DNA of 64,000 nucleotides. Source: Fibrobacterota bacterium (GTDB lineage: Bacteria; Fibrobacterota; Fibrobacteria; UBA5070). Positions 9,601 through 18,913 of the stretch are shown here, one piece after another. The stretch covers positions 33,648 to 97,647 of the forward strand of contig JAKPQQ010000064.1 in NCBI GenBank assembly GCA_029557215.1, read 5' to 3'. The translations under genes and the position numbers were made by a program. How positions within the stretch are numbered: position 1 is the stretch's first letter; each line of letters opens with the position of its first letter. The notes under the pieces are model-generated. The model was given only the letters and a program-made list of their open reading frames with translations. It did not search any database and was not told where the DNA came from.

Positions 9601-9651
9601 GACCCCCAATGAAAAAGGGAGCGCTTTGCGCTCCCTTTTTCATTGGGGGTC
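9601..9651. terminator. Bidirectional terminator with a perfect 24-bp stem
   Basis: Bases 9601-9624 and 9628-9651 are exact reverse complements around a 3-base loop (TTT). The stem has an internal AAAAA/TTTTT tract, so each transcript ends in a GC stem followed by a U-run. It lies between the convergent genes ending at 9589 (+) and 9677 (-), as expected for a shared terminator. Confidence 0.85.
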
Positions 9652-9676
9652 GGAAACCTAGGGCGATCTCCGCAGG

Positions 9677-10480
9677 TCAAGGCGCTCGGGGATTGGCGCT
9701 CGGGGTGTAGGCCGGAGCGGTGTTCTCCTGGAGGCCTCCGGTGTAGTAGCTGTCGGGCGTGTTGGTTTCGATCGCCTTGCCTGCCTGCAGGCCGGTTCCG
9801 ACCCCGATCCGCTTGGCGGAATCCAGCATCAGTTTCAGGTTCGGGAACCGGCGGGCGAACTGGTACTTGTTGAGCCAGAAGGTTTCGTCCAGGCTCGAGT
9901 ACTTGACTCCGCCCGACACGGTCGCGTTGATGAATTTGTTGTTGCCCATGTAGATGCCCACATGGTCGATCGCCACGGAATCCGACGACAGCCCGAAAAA
10001 GACCATGTCGCCGGGTTGCAGTCCCGATTTGAACACGGGATACCCCAGGGCGCTCTGCTGCTTGGCCACGCGGGGCAGGTCGAACCCGAAGGTCCTTTTC
10101 CAGACCGCCTGCGTGAAGCCCGAACAATCGATGCCCGTGGTGCTGGTGCCTCCCCAGACGTAGGGAACGCCCAGGTAGCTGTCGGCGACCTGCTTGAGGG
10201 GGGTGATGTCCACGGTGTGGTCGGTGACCATGCGGGCGCCCAGGTTGCGCCCGGATTCGCGGGTGTAGGCGGGGCGGTTTTCGCCGAGCTGGACGTATTT
10301 GGGCCCGCAACCGACGAAGGCCGCCGTGCCGACCAGCGCCGCGACCGGAAGGAAGGGGCGGACGAGGGGCGACAAATTCGGTCGACGGGGGGCGCCGACC
10401 TGGCCTGGAGTGTGACGAGGGTACGTGACCACAACCACAAACGTAGCTAGCTTGTCAAGTTCCGATGAGATGCCCCACAC
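9677..10480 (-). CDS. NlpC/P60 peptidoglycan endopeptidase, lipoprotein
   Basis: NlpC/P60 enzymes cut peptide bonds in peptidoglycan stems. The domain (roughly residues 90-200 of the longest reading) shows the catalytic cysteine in DCSGFTQAVW, the histidine in DHVGIYMG, and PGDMVFFG. A lipoprotein signal ends in FVGC, so the enzyme is probably anchored to a membrane on the periplasmic side. The start is unresolved. The longest reading (10480) overlaps the divergent gene at 10465 and puts 57 residues before the lipobox cysteine. A TTG at 10375 would give a normal 22-residue signal peptide but lacks a clear ribosome site. It lies inside the T6SS region. Confidence 0.82.
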   Translation of the reverse strand: MWGISSELDKLATFVVVVTYPRHTPGQVGAPRRPNLSPLVRPFLPVAALVGTAAFVGCGPKYVQLGENRPAYTRESGRNLGARMVTDHTVDITPLKQVADSYLGVPYVWGGTSTTGIDCSGFTQAVWKRTFGFDLPRVAKQQSALGYPVFKSGLQPGDMVFFGLSSDSVAIDHVGIYMGNNKFINATVSGGVKYSSLDETFWLNKYQFARRFPNLKLMLDSAKRIGVGTGLQAGKAIETNTPDSYYTGGLQENTAPAYTPSANPRAP

Positions 10481-10929
10481 TCCCTTTCCGGTTTTTTTTG
10501 GCCGCGGCGCTTCTGCTCGGCGGCTTGGTGCACGGTGCCGGCGTATTCTACGGCCGGGAATCCATGTACTCCCTGCGTCCGTACGGAATCGCCGTCAAGG
10601 TGGTCTGCACCGGCGGACTCGAACAGCACCAGGAAACGTTCAAGGCCCACATCGAAAATCGTCTCGGTGCGCGGGGCGTCACGGTCTATCCGGAGGCCTC
10701 CATCACCCTCAAGCTGGTCGTGAATTCCATCCAGTCCAACGATGGATTCTTCGTGGTCCACATGGACCTGCGGTTGGACCAGGCCGCCTACCTCGCTTCC
10801 ACCAACCGATCCGTCGACGCCACGACCTGGGACGCCTACCGCATGGGCGAATTCCGGGAAGAAGACCTTCTTCAGGAAGTCGACGATCTCGCCAGGCAAT
10901 TCCTCAACGACTACGTCGCGACCAACTGA
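10465..10929 (+). CDS. Small exported protein of unknown function
   Basis: The 154-residue product begins with a clear signal peptide (MRCPTLPFRFFLAAALLL, cleavage near VHGAG). I do not recognise the mature part of about 130 residues. It looks like an alpha/beta fold: a strand (YGIAVKVVCTG), a helix, a strand pair (ITLKLVVNSIQ) and an acidic C-terminal helix. The layout is similar to the product of 16576-16992. The gene stands between the NlpC/P60 gene (divergent) and a GTG-initiated gene 34 bases downstream, in the run leading to clpV. Confidence 0.7.
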   Translation: MRCPTLPFRFFLAAALLLGGLVHGAGVFYGRESMYSLRPYGIAVKVVCTGGLEQHQETFKAHIENRLGARGVTVYPEASITLKLVVNSIQSNDGFFVVHMDLRLDQAAYLASTNRSVDATTWDAYRMGEFREEDLLQEVDDLARQFLNDYVATN

Positions 10930-10963
10930 TGTCCGATTCAACGATCATTCCGGAGACACTCGC

Positions 10964-11554
10964 GTGAGAACCATCGGATTCCTTCTTCTCCTGCTCGGAT
11001 GGACCACCGCCAAGGCGGCCGAGCCCACCGGCGTCGCCCTTCTCGATTTCCAGGCCAAGGGCATCCTGGACAAGGCCGTGCTGCGCCAGCTCTGGGAGCG
11101 ATCCCAGGAGATCGCCTCGGGCATCCCCGCCGCCGACATGCTGTCGACGGAAGAAACTCGCAAGAGGGTGTTCGACCAGAACATCCTGGTGGCCACTCGC
11201 TGCGACGCGGCCTGCTACCAGCGCATCGCGCAGAAGCTCGGCACCAAGGAAATCCTGGTGCCCTCGGTGGAAAAGACCGGCGACCAGCTCAAGATCACCT
11301 TCGCCCGCTACCGCGGCGAGAACGGACAGAAAGTGCGGGAAGTCAGCGTCTGGTCCGACGGACGTGTGGGCCGGGCCTTGACGACCGGTCTGTTCAAGGT
11401 GTTCGACGGGGCGAGCGAAGGCAGCTCCATCACGATCCCATCGGCGGCCTGGAAGTCCTTCGGGATCCTGGGGCTGGGGATCGGAACGACCTTGATCCTG
11501 GGCACCACCCAGGAACGCGAGCCCGTCGACGGGGCCCCTCCCATTCCGCTCTGA
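10964..11554 (+). CDS. Exported protein of unknown function upstream of clpV
   Basis: The product is a 196-residue protein read from a GTG with GGAG seven bases upstream; a much longer reading through the preceding gene is rejected. A signal peptide (to about TTAKAA) is followed by a domain starting VALLDFQAKGILDKAVL. It carries two cysteines (TRCDAAC) and a C-terminal hydrophobic helix (about 172-190). The N-terminal pattern resembles periplasmic proteins of the TolB/CsgG-like fold that compute a summed activity from other components, but I cannot assign a family. It is 42 bases before clpV and probably co-transcribed with it. Confidence 0.65.
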   Translation: MRTIGFLLLLLGWTTAKAAEPTGVALLDFQAKGILDKAVLRQLWERSQEIASGIPAADMLSTEETRKRVFDQNILVATRCDAACYQRIAQKLGTKEILVPSVEKTGDQLKITFARYRGENGQKVREVSVWSDGRVGRALTTGLFKVFDGASEGSSITIPSAAWKSFGILGLGIGTTLILGTTQEREPVDGAPPIPL

Positions 11555-11595
11555 TCTTTCCTGAGAACAATCCCTCGCTCCCAATAGGTGGCATC

Positions 11596-14238
11596 ATGAT
11601 CGCCAAGGATCTCCGCAAACTCCTCGCACGCTTGAATCCCGCCTGCACGCGCTTTCTGGAAGGCGCGGTGGGTTCCTGCGTGCACCGCACCCACTACGAA
11701 GTCACGCCTGCGCACTTCCTGGCCCAGCTGGTGGAAGACGAAAAGGGCGACGTCGCCACGATCCTCGAATTCCTGCAAGCCGAGCGTTCCATGCTCCGCT
11801 CGCTGTTGCAGGACGAGCTGCGCGACTGCAAGACGGGCAATTCGTCGCGTCCGGTCTTTTCGCCCGCGCTCATCGAGATGCTCGAGCGCGCCTGGACCGA
11901 ATCCAGCCTGAACCTCGGGCAGGACAGCGTCCGTTCCGCGGCGGTGCTTCTGGCCGCCATGGAGCAGCCGCACCTGTTCTCGCCTTCGCTGCAGGACTAC
12001 TTCCGCACGCTGCGCGCCGACCGCATCCGCGCCGAGCAGGACAAGATCCTGCCAAAGTCGGTGGAGACCGCCATGGCCTCGCAGGCGGCCAAGGCCTCCG
12101 GCGCCCCCGCCAAGGAGGGCGAAGGATCGGCGCTGGACAAGTTCTGCATCGACTTCACCGAGCAGGCCAGGAAGGGCAAGATCGACCCCGTGTTCGGGCG
12201 CGACGACGAAATCCGTCAAGCCATCGACATCCTTTCGCGTCGGCGCAAGAACAACCCCATGTTCATCGGCGAGGCCGGCGTGGGCAAGACCGCGGTCGTC
12301 GAAGGATTGGCGCTCAAGATCGTCCAGGGCGAAGTCCCCGACGCGCTCAAGGGCGTGCGCCTGCTGTCGCTGGACCTGGGGCTGCTGTCGGCCGGAGCGG
12401 GAGTGCGCGGCGAATTCGAGAACCGCCTCAAGGGTCTGATCAAGGAGGTCAAGGAGTCGTCGCCTCCGGTGATCCTGTTCATCGACGAAGCCCACACCAT
12501 GATCGGCGCCGGCGGCGAAGCCGGCAAGGGCGACGCGGCCAACCTGCTCAAGCCCGAACTCGCCCGCGGCGAGATGAAGTGCATCGGAGCCACCACCCAC
12601 AGCGAGTTCCGCAAGCATCTGGAAAAGGACCCCGCCATCGCGCGGCGCTTCCAGACCGTGGTGATCCCCGAGCCCGATCCCGCCACCGCCGCGGTCATGC
12701 TGCGCGGCCTTCGCGGCCGCTACGAGGAGTTCCACAGGGTGCGCATTTCGCACGAGGCGGTGGAAGCCGCCTGCGACCTGTCGCACCGCTACGTGGCCGG
12801 GCGCCAGCTTCCGGACAAGGCCGTGGACCTGTTGGACACCGCCGCCGCCCGCGTGAAGATGGGATTGTCCACCCGCCCCGCGGAACTGGTCCGGTTCGAC
12901 CAGGAAATCCGCGACATCGAGTCGGAAATCGTCTCGCTGGACCGCGACGGATCGCTCCGTCCCGGCGCGGTGGACCCGGTCCGCAAGATCGTGCTCAACG
13001 AACGCCTGGTCGCCATCCGCGAAAAGGTGGTCCAGCTGGAATCGCGCTGGACATCCGAGCTCGCCAAGGTCCGCGAGATCCTGGACGCTCCCGAAGGCAC
13101 TCCGGTGGAATCGCTCGAGACGTGGTGGAGCGAACTGGAAGCCATGCAGGGCGAGCACCCGCTGGTGCACCCCTACGTGACGCGACAGGTTCTGGCGCAG
13201 GTGATCGAGGAATGGACCGGAATCCCCGCCGGCAACATGATGCGCGACGAAGCCAAGATGCTCCTGGAACTGGAGAACACCCTCAACTCCCGCGTGATCG
13301 GGCAGTCGTGGGGCATCAAGGAACTGGCCCAGAGCATACGCTCCAGCCGCATGGGACTCACCCGGCCAGAAACGCCGAAGGGCGTGTTCCTCATCACCGG
13401 GCCTTCGGGCGTGGGCAAGACGGAAATCGCCAAGGCGATCGCCGACCTTCTCTACGGCGGCGAACGTTCCGTGGTGACGCTGTCCATGTCGGAATACCAG
13501 GACGCGATCTCGGTGACGGCGCTCAAGGGCGCGAGCGCCGGCTACGTGGGCTACGGCGACGGCGGCACCCTCACCGAAGGCGTGCGCAAGAACCCGTACA
13601 CGGTGGTGATCCTCGACGAGATGGAGAAGGCGCACAAGGACGTGCTCAACATGTTCTACCAGGTCTTCGACCAGGGTTCGCTGCGCGACGGCGAAGGCCG
13701 CGACATCAACTTCCGGAACACGGTCATCATCATGACTTCCAACCTGGGCCTGGACACCATCACCAAGATGGCCATGGACCAGGAGAACATGTTCAGCTAC
13801 GGCGAATACACCGAAGCGATCCTGCCCGAGCTGACCGACCACTTCAAACCGGCGTTGCTGGCCCGCTGCAAGGTGGTGCCGTTCCTGCCGCTGGGCCACG
13901 ATTCGCTGCGCCACATCGTGGGCATGAAGCTCGACAAGGTGGCCCGCCGCCTCAAGGAACAGCACGGCGTGATGCTGGCCTGCTCCGACGAGCTGCTGGA
14001 CCACGTGGTCGACCAGTGCAACCTGGTGCAGAGCGGCGCGCGCCTGCTCGATTCGCTCATGGAACGCGACATCCTTCCGGGCATCTCGAACCTGCTCCTG
14101 CAGCGGGTCGCCGAAGGCACCCAGGGAAGCCGGATCGTGGTCGGCGTCGGCGACGACGGCGCCCTGTTCTTCCGTCTGGACGACGGGACGGATCCTGTCA
14201 CGCTCGATTCCGCGGCGACCGCCGAGGAGGTGGTCTGA
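11596..14238 (+). CDS. clpV: Type VI secretion ATPase ClpV (TssH)
   Basis: ClpV is the AAA+ unfoldase that recycles contracted TssB/TssC sheath. The 880-residue protein has the ClpN repeat domain (1-150) and a first AAA module with Walker A GEAGVGKT near residue 225 and Walker B ILFIDEAHTMIG. A coiled-coil middle region follows, then a second AAA module with GPSGVGKT near residue 602 and VVILDEMEKAH, and the C-terminal small domain. The length fits ClpV, and the T6SS neighbours exclude ClpB. The ATG follows AGGTGG. The stop overlaps the vgrG start in TGATG, so the two are coupled. A GACGGATCCTGTC tag lies near the 3' end (14187). Confidence 0.95.
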   Translation: MIAKDLRKLLARLNPACTRFLEGAVGSCVHRTHYEVTPAHFLAQLVEDEKGDVATILEFLQAERSMLRSLLQDELRDCKTGNSSRPVFSPALIEMLERAWTESSLNLGQDSVRSAAVLLAAMEQPHLFSPSLQDYFRTLRADRIRAEQDKILPKSVETAMASQAAKASGAPAKEGEGSALDKFCIDFTEQARKGKIDPVFGRDDEIRQAIDILSRRRKNNPMFIGEAGVGKTAVVEGLALKIVQGEVPDALKGVRLLSLDLGLLSAGAGVRGEFENRLKGLIKEVKESSPPVILFIDEAHTMIGAGGEAGKGDAANLLKPELARGEMKCIGATTHSEFRKHLEKDPAIARRFQTVVIPEPDPATAAVMLRGLRGRYEEFHRVRISHEAVEAACDLSHRYVAGRQLPDKAVDLLDTAAARVKMGLSTRPAELVRFDQEIRDIESEIVSLDRDGSLRPGAVDPVRKIVLNERLVAIREKVVQLESRWTSELAKVREILDAPEGTPVESLETWWSELEAMQGEHPLVHPYVTRQVLAQVIEEWTGIPAGNMMRDEAKMLLELENTLNSRVIGQSWGIKELAQSIRSSRMGLTRPETPKGVFLITGPSGVGKTEIAKAIADLLYGGERSVVTLSMSEYQDAISVTALKGASAGYVGYGDGGTLTEGVRKNPYTVVILDEMEKAHKDVLNMFYQVFDQGSLRDGEGRDINFRNTVIIMTSNLGLDTITKMAMDQENMFSYGEYTEAILPELTDHFKPALLARCKVVPFLPLGHDSLRHIVGMKLDKVARRLKEQHGVMLACSDELLDHVVDQCNLVQSGARLLDSLMERDILPGISNLLLQRVAEGTQGSRIVVGVGDDGALFFRLDDGTDPVTLDSAATAEEVV

Positions 14239-16382
14239 TGGCCGGCGCGTCCGACACCTCGCTCTACTCGTTTTCCGTGACGGGACTCGGCGAAAACACG
14301 TTCGCCGTGTTGCGGTTCGAAGGACGCGAGTCGATTTCCGGCCCGAGCTGGTGCAGGCTCCTGGTGGTCTCGCCCGAGCGAGGCCTGGAACACGACGACA
14401 TCGTGGGCAAGGAAGCCGTGCTCAAGATCCACCTCAACGGCGAGCACCAGCTCCACGGCGTCGTGTGCGAGGTCCACGAGGAACCGTTCGGCGACGACAT
14501 GTCGCGCTACGAGATCCTGATGCGCGGGCGCATCGCGCTGCTGGAGTTCGGCGGCGACTGCCGGGTGTTCCAGAAGAAATCCTCCAAGGAGATCGTCGAG
14601 GAGGTGCTCAAGGGAGCCGGGCTGGACGCGAAGTCCTACAAGTTCGCGCTCAAGGGCACCTACGGCCCCATGGACATGCACGTCCAGTACAACGAGTCGG
14701 ACTTCGCGTTCCTTTCCCGCACGGCGGAAAAGGACGGGATCTTCTACTTCGAGCAGGTGGATGGCGACGATTCCGTGATCGTGTTCGGCGACGACAATTC
14801 GGCCTTTCCGCAGAGCGCCCAGGACAAGCCGATGGAATACCGGCCCGGATCGGGCCTGGTGGAGACCACCTTCGAGGCGTTGTATTCGCTGCGCCGTTCC
14901 AACGCGATGCACAAGGGCAGGATCGCGACTTCCGGCTACAACTACGAGACTCCCGGAACCATTCCGCGCGGCGACGCTTCGGCGATGGGCACGGGATCGT
15001 GGACCCGCCACGACGTCGCGGTGGGGTCGGCGGCCGACGCCAGCAACGATTCCCGGCGCATGCTGGAAAGCGAAAAGATGTCGCGCGACCGCGTGATGGC
15101 CACGACCCACAACCCCATGCTGCGAAGCGGAACCAAGTTCCAGATCTCGCAGCAGTTCGGGTACGGATTCGGAGGCGACTACCTGCTGGTGGAAGTCCAC
15201 CACGAAGGCTCGCAGGAAGGCTCGCTGCTGGGCAACGGAACGGATTCCCACTACAAGAACACGATCGTCGCCCAGCCCGCGGCGTTGGCGTTCCGTCCCG
15301 CCCAGAAGACGCCTCGTCCGCACGTGGCTGGCGTCATCGTGGCCAAGTCCGACGGGCCCGACGGAGCCTACGCGCATCTGGACGAAGCGGGCCGCTACCG
15401 CGCGCGTCTGCCGTTCGACCAGAGTTCGTCTGGGCCGGGCCAGGCGACGCCCCCCATCCGATTGTCGCAGCCCTACGCAGGACCGGACTACGGTCTGCAT
15501 CTGCCCATCCACAAGGGATGCGATCTGGTGCTGGCCTTCGAAGACGGCGACATCGACAAGCCCATCGCGCTGGGTGCGGTCCCCAATCCGGCCACCAAGA
15601 CGCCGGTCACCAGCCAGAACAAGTCGCAGAGCACCCTCAAATCGGCCAGCGGCAACATCGTCGTGCTGGACGACCTGGAGAAGAAGACCAAGATCGAGAT
15701 GGTCTCGACGGGCAAGCACAAGATCCTGCTCGACGACGATCCGGACAAGGTGGGGCTTCTGGTGGAAACCACCAAGAAGAACCGGCTGCATCTGGACGAC
15801 AAGAACATGTCGCTGGAGCTGTCCACCGGCGACAAGAAGCATTTCCTGACCATCGAGGACGAGAAGGGGATCATCACCCTGTCGACCAAGTCGGGGCACG
15901 TGCTGAAGATGGACGACGACAAGAAGTTCGTCCAGTTGCAGACGTCCAAGGGCCATGTCCTCAAGCTCGACGACGACGGCGACCTGATCACCATCGCCGA
16001 CAGCAAGGGCAAGCACACCATCCAGATCGACGCTTCGGGCAAGATCTCGGTGGTCACCGACGGCGACCTGGAGATGGAAGCCAAGGGCGCCATCAAGATG
16101 AAATGCAAGGACTTCGGTCTGCAGGCCAGCGGCAAGATCGACATGAAGGCGTCGCAGGATTTCAAGCTCCAGGCCATGAACGTCAACGCCAAGGCCGACC
16201 AGAAGGTCGCGATCCAGGCGGGGATGGACGCGGGTCTGAAGGCGGGCATGAACCTCAAGCTGGAAGGTTCCGTCAACGTGGAATCCAAGGCCGGCGTGGC
16301 GAACAAGATGACCGGCACCATGACCAACGTGGAATCTTCCGCGATCAACACGATCAAGGGCGCGATGGTCATGATCAACTGA
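14238..16382 (+). CDS. vgrG: Type VI secretion spike protein VgrG (TssI)
   Basis: VgrG trimers form the puncturing tip pushed out with the Hcp tube and often carry effectors. The 714-residue product has the gp27-like N-terminal half (about 1-370) and a gp5-like OB fold (around LDEAGRYRARLPFD). A C-terminal beta-helix of short repeats follows (FLTIEDEKGIITL, HVLKMDDDKK, HVLKLDDDGD). No extra catalytic domain follows the helix (it ends at MVMIN), so this is a structural rather than 'evolved' VgrG. GAGGAGGTGG inside clpV supplies its ribosome site. No PAAR, adaptor or obvious effector gene follows directly. Confidence 0.95.
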   Translation: MAGASDTSLYSFSVTGLGENTFAVLRFEGRESISGPSWCRLLVVSPERGLEHDDIVGKEAVLKIHLNGEHQLHGVVCEVHEEPFGDDMSRYEILMRGRIALLEFGGDCRVFQKKSSKEIVEEVLKGAGLDAKSYKFALKGTYGPMDMHVQYNESDFAFLSRTAEKDGIFYFEQVDGDDSVIVFGDDNSAFPQSAQDKPMEYRPGSGLVETTFEALYSLRRSNAMHKGRIATSGYNYETPGTIPRGDASAMGTGSWTRHDVAVGSAADASNDSRRMLESEKMSRDRVMATTHNPMLRSGTKFQISQQFGYGFGGDYLLVEVHHEGSQEGSLLGNGTDSHYKNTIVAQPAALAFRPAQKTPRPHVAGVIVAKSDGPDGAYAHLDEAGRYRARLPFDQSSSGPGQATPPIRLSQPYAGPDYGLHLPIHKGCDLVLAFEDGDIDKPIALGAVPNPATKTPVTSQNKSQSTLKSASGNIVVLDDLEKKTKIEMVSTGKHKILLDDDPDKVGLLVETTKKNRLHLDDKNMSLELSTGDKKHFLTIEDEKGIITLSTKSGHVLKMDDDKKFVQLQTSKGHVLKLDDDGDLITIADSKGKHTIQIDASGKISVVTDGDLEMEAKGAIKMKCKDFGLQASGKIDMKASQDFKLQAMNVNAKADQKVAIQAGMDAGLKAGMNLKLEGSVNVESKAGVANKMTGTMTNVESSAINTIKGAMVMIN

Positions 16383-16575
16383 GGCCATGCCGGACTCTCC
16401 GTCCGGTCTTTGGACGTTCCCCACGCAACCGTTCCACTCTTGAAACCCCGATCGCCCCGCTCCGTCTCGCAGAAGGAATTCGTGACCTCCGTCACAGTCC
16501 AGATCCGAGGCGGTTGCTAGATTGGATCAAGATCCGTTCCCAAGCACAACACCCTGCACGCCGGAAGAGACTCGG

Positions 16576-16992
16576 ATGAAAACCTTCCTGATCCTATCCT
16601 CGATCCTCGCGATGGCCCAGGCGGCGCTCGCCGCCAAGCCACTGAGAATCCGCATCGAATCCAAATGCGAGACCTGCACTCCCACCAACCTGGGCAAGCT
16701 CGACGCGGCCTTGCGCAACAACCTCCAGGACTTCGGCCTGGTGGAAGCCGAACCCGGCACCAAGGCCCCGACCCTGATCGTCTTCGCGCTCCAGGAAGAT
16801 TCGGTCTGGTTCCTGTCGCAGGTGGTGAACAGCCCTCGAGGCTCCATGGTCTCTGTCACCCGCGAAGAGTTCAAGGGCGGCTTCAAGGACATCCTGGCCT
16901 GGGGAGCCGATTCCGCCGTGGTCGACGCCAAGCGCGTGATCGAAGAAGCCATGCAGCGCGCCAAGGAAGCATCGGAGAAGAAGGGGAAGTAG
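16576..16992 (+). CDS. Small exported protein downstream of vgrG
   Basis: The 138-residue product has a signal peptide (MKTFLILSSILAMAQAALAA) and a mature domain I do not recognise. It has a CETC pair near residue 32, a helix-strand arrangement (LGKLDAALRNNLQDFGL, TLIVFAL) and a Lys/Glu-rich helical tail. The secondary-structure order resembles the product of 10465-10929, so the two could be distant paralogues. It starts 193 bases after vgrG and probably has its own promoter. Being exported by a signal peptide, it is not a typical cytoplasmic T6SS cargo; an immunity or envelope role is possible but unproven. Confidence 0.65.
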   Translation: MKTFLILSSILAMAQAALAAKPLRIRIESKCETCTPTNLGKLDAALRNNLQDFGLVEAEPGTKAPTLIVFALQEDSVWFLSQVVNSPRGSMVSVTREEFKGGFKDILAWGADSAVVDAKRVIEEAMQRAKEASEKKGK

Positions 16993-17056
16993 GATTCCTT
17001 CCGAAAGTTCGATGCCGGGGCAGGGCGCGGGCGGATCGGAAAGCTAGACTGTTGGC

Positions 17057-18121
17057 GTGACGGAAATCGACCTACCCTCGCGACTGGACCGGGCCTGGGC
17101 TCTTGGAGCGGGTCGGGATCTCGCCCAGCGCGCAGCGCGCGAGGACCTCGTGCTCGCGGGTCGGCTCGTGGAGGACGTGGACGTGCTCGCCGCGGGAGCG
17201 CTTCATCTGGCGCGTCGGAATTCGGCGGTCCATGGGAAAAGGCTCGCGTTGCGGGCGCCGTCCGACCTCCTGATGGCGAGGCTCGCGGCCCTGGATCCGG
17301 GCGAGGCGGAGGAGCGCGGGGAGGTTGCCGCCGCGGAGCCGTTCGTCGAGCGGGTCGGCCAGTCGGCTTGGGGTGCCCTGCGCAACGCGATGGATGGATT
17401 CGCGTTCGCCGTGGAGATGTTCGCGGGGCTTGTCGATCTGCTGCGTCGCAAGGAGCGGACCTGGCCGGGGGCCGTGTGGCGGCAGTTGCACGACCTGGGG
17501 ACCACGGCGCTTCCTGTCGTGCTCCTGCTGACCGGATTGATCGGGCTCACCCTGGCGCTGCTCATGGGCCAGCAACTGGAGCAGTACGGCGCATCGATCC
17601 ACTTGGCCACGCTCATGGGGGTGTCGTTCGTTCGCGAGGTCGGGCCTTTGCTGACCGCGGTGATCCTGGCCGGGCGGTCGGGGAGCGCGATCGCCGCCGA
17701 ACTCGCGTCCATGAAGGTCCAGGAGGAGGTCGACGCCTTGCAGACCATGGGGGCTCGGGAATCCGTGTTTCTGGTGGCGCCGCGACTGTTGGCACTGTGC
17801 CTTTCGCTGCCGTTCCTGGCGCTGTTCGCGAGCGTCTGCGGGGTCCTGGCGGGACTGTTCGTGTCGGTGTTCCAGCTTGGCCTGGCTTCGGACACCTATT
17901 TCCGGATCCTGTCCGAAGCGATCGAACCCAAGGACATCGGGATCACCATCGTCAAGAGCATGGTCTTCGCGGCGATCATCGCGTTCCTGGCGTGCCGCAT
18001 AGGCCTGTTCACCCGCGGAGGTTCCGACGCGGTGGGACGCGCCACCACGCGCACGGTGGTCTCGGGGATCTTCTGGACGATCATCGCCGACTGCATCTTC
18101 GCCCTGGTGCTCTACCTATGA
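17057..18121 (+). CDS. mlaE: Mce/Mla-type lipid transport permease with STAS-like N-terminus
   Basis: MlaE-family permeases form the membrane part of ABC machines that move phospholipids between inner membrane and periplasmic MCE rings. Residues about 100-354 carry the family pattern: VGPLLTAVILAGRSGSAIAAELASMKVQEEVDAL, summarised here as the EVGPLLTA and GRSGSAIAAE motifs, with five or six membrane helices. The first 95 residues are cytoplasmic and could be a fused STAS/MlaB-like domain, as in many non-proteobacterial homologues; that is a weak inference. Translation begins at GTG 17057. The stop overlaps the ATPase gene start, beginning a five-gene coupled operon. Confidence 0.88.
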   Translation: MTEIDLPSRLDRAWALGAGRDLAQRAAREDLVLAGRLVEDVDVLAAGALHLARRNSAVHGKRLALRAPSDLLMARLAALDPGEAEERGEVAAAEPFVERVGQSAWGALRNAMDGFAFAVEMFAGLVDLLRRKERTWPGAVWRQLHDLGTTALPVVLLLTGLIGLTLALLMGQQLEQYGASIHLATLMGVSFVREVGPLLTAVILAGRSGSAIAAELASMKVQEEVDALQTMGARESVFLVAPRLLALCLSLPFLALFASVCGVLAGLFVSVFQLGLASDTYFRILSEAIEPKDIGITIVKSMVFAAIIAFLACRIGLFTRGGSDAVGRATTRTVVSGIFWTIIADCIFALVLYL

Positions 18122-18897
18122 CGGAACCCGTCCTTTCGGTGCGGAACCTGCGAGCCGGCTACGGCTCGCGCGAGATCCTGAAGAACGTCTCGGTGGAAGT
18201 CGCGCCGGGCGAGATCCGCGTGGTGCTGGGCGGATCGGGAAGCGGCAAGTCCACGTTCCTGCGCAACGCGCTCGGGCTGGAAAAGCCCTGGTCCGGCGAG
18301 ATCCGCGTGCTGGGCGAAGATCTGGTCGCGGGCGGGGCTTCGGCCGACCGGGCGCGACGGAATCTGGGAGTCCTGTTCCAGGGCGGGGCGCTGGTCACCA
18401 GTCTCACGGTGGGCCAGAACGTCATGCTTCCGCTGGTCCTGGACGGCGTGCCGCCCCAAGGCGCCGCCGAGGAAGCCGCGCGCGCGCGCCTGTCGCAGGT
18501 GCGGATGTCGCACGCGTGGGCCATGTACCCGGGCGAACTGTCGGGCGGCATGCGCAAGCGGGCCGCCCTGGCGCGGGCCCTGATCCGCGAGCCCAAGGTG
18601 ATCTTCTGCGACGAGCCTTCGGCCGGTCTGGATCCGCTCACGTCCCGCGAACTCGACGAGCTCCTCCAGGAACTCCGCGATTCGCTGGGGCTGGCGATCG
18701 TGCTGGTGACGCACGAACTGGAATCGATCCGCGCCCTCGCGGAAAAGATCCTCTATCTTCATGACGGCGAAGTCCTGTGGGACGGGACGCTTTCCGACGC
18801 GTTGGAAAACGGACCGCAACGAATCGGGGACTTCTTCGCGCGCCGGACGGATTCCGTCGGCAAATCGATTCCTTCCGGATGGGAGATCCTTCCTTGA
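18118..18897 (+). CDS. mlaF: Mce/Mla-type ABC transporter ATPase
   Basis: This 259-residue ABC ATPase energises the MlaE-type permease. Walker A is GGSGSGKST (near residue 38), the signature is LSGGMRKRAALARAL and Walker B is VIFCDEPSAGLDP. The GGM form of the signature is typical of the MlaF subfamily. The ATG overlaps the permease stop (ATGA). A 13-base tag, GACGGAACCCGTC, covers its first codons (18120), and another, GACGGATTCCGTC, lies near its end (18846). Confidence 0.93.
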   Translation: MTEPVLSVRNLRAGYGSREILKNVSVEVAPGEIRVVLGGSGSGKSTFLRNALGLEKPWSGEIRVLGEDLVAGGASADRARRNLGVLFQGGALVTSLTVGQNVMLPLVLDGVPPQGAAEEAARARLSQVRMSHAWAMYPGELSGGMRKRAALARALIREPKVIFCDEPSAGLDPLTSRELDELLQELRDSLGLAIVLVTHELESIRALAEKILYLHDGEVLWDGTLSDALENGPQRIGDFFARRTDSVGKSIPSGWEILP

Positions 18898-18913
18898 TCG
18901 CACGGACAGAACC

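Noticed and set aside
12579..14238. Upstream extension in frame with vgrG through clpV
   Set aside because: Overlaps the ClpV coding region in another frame; the ATG at 14238 begins the VgrG fold and has a strong ribosome site.
16383..16575. Missed effector or PAAR gene after vgrG
   Set aside because: Only 193 bases with no plausible start and frame; the next gene encodes a signal-peptide protein.
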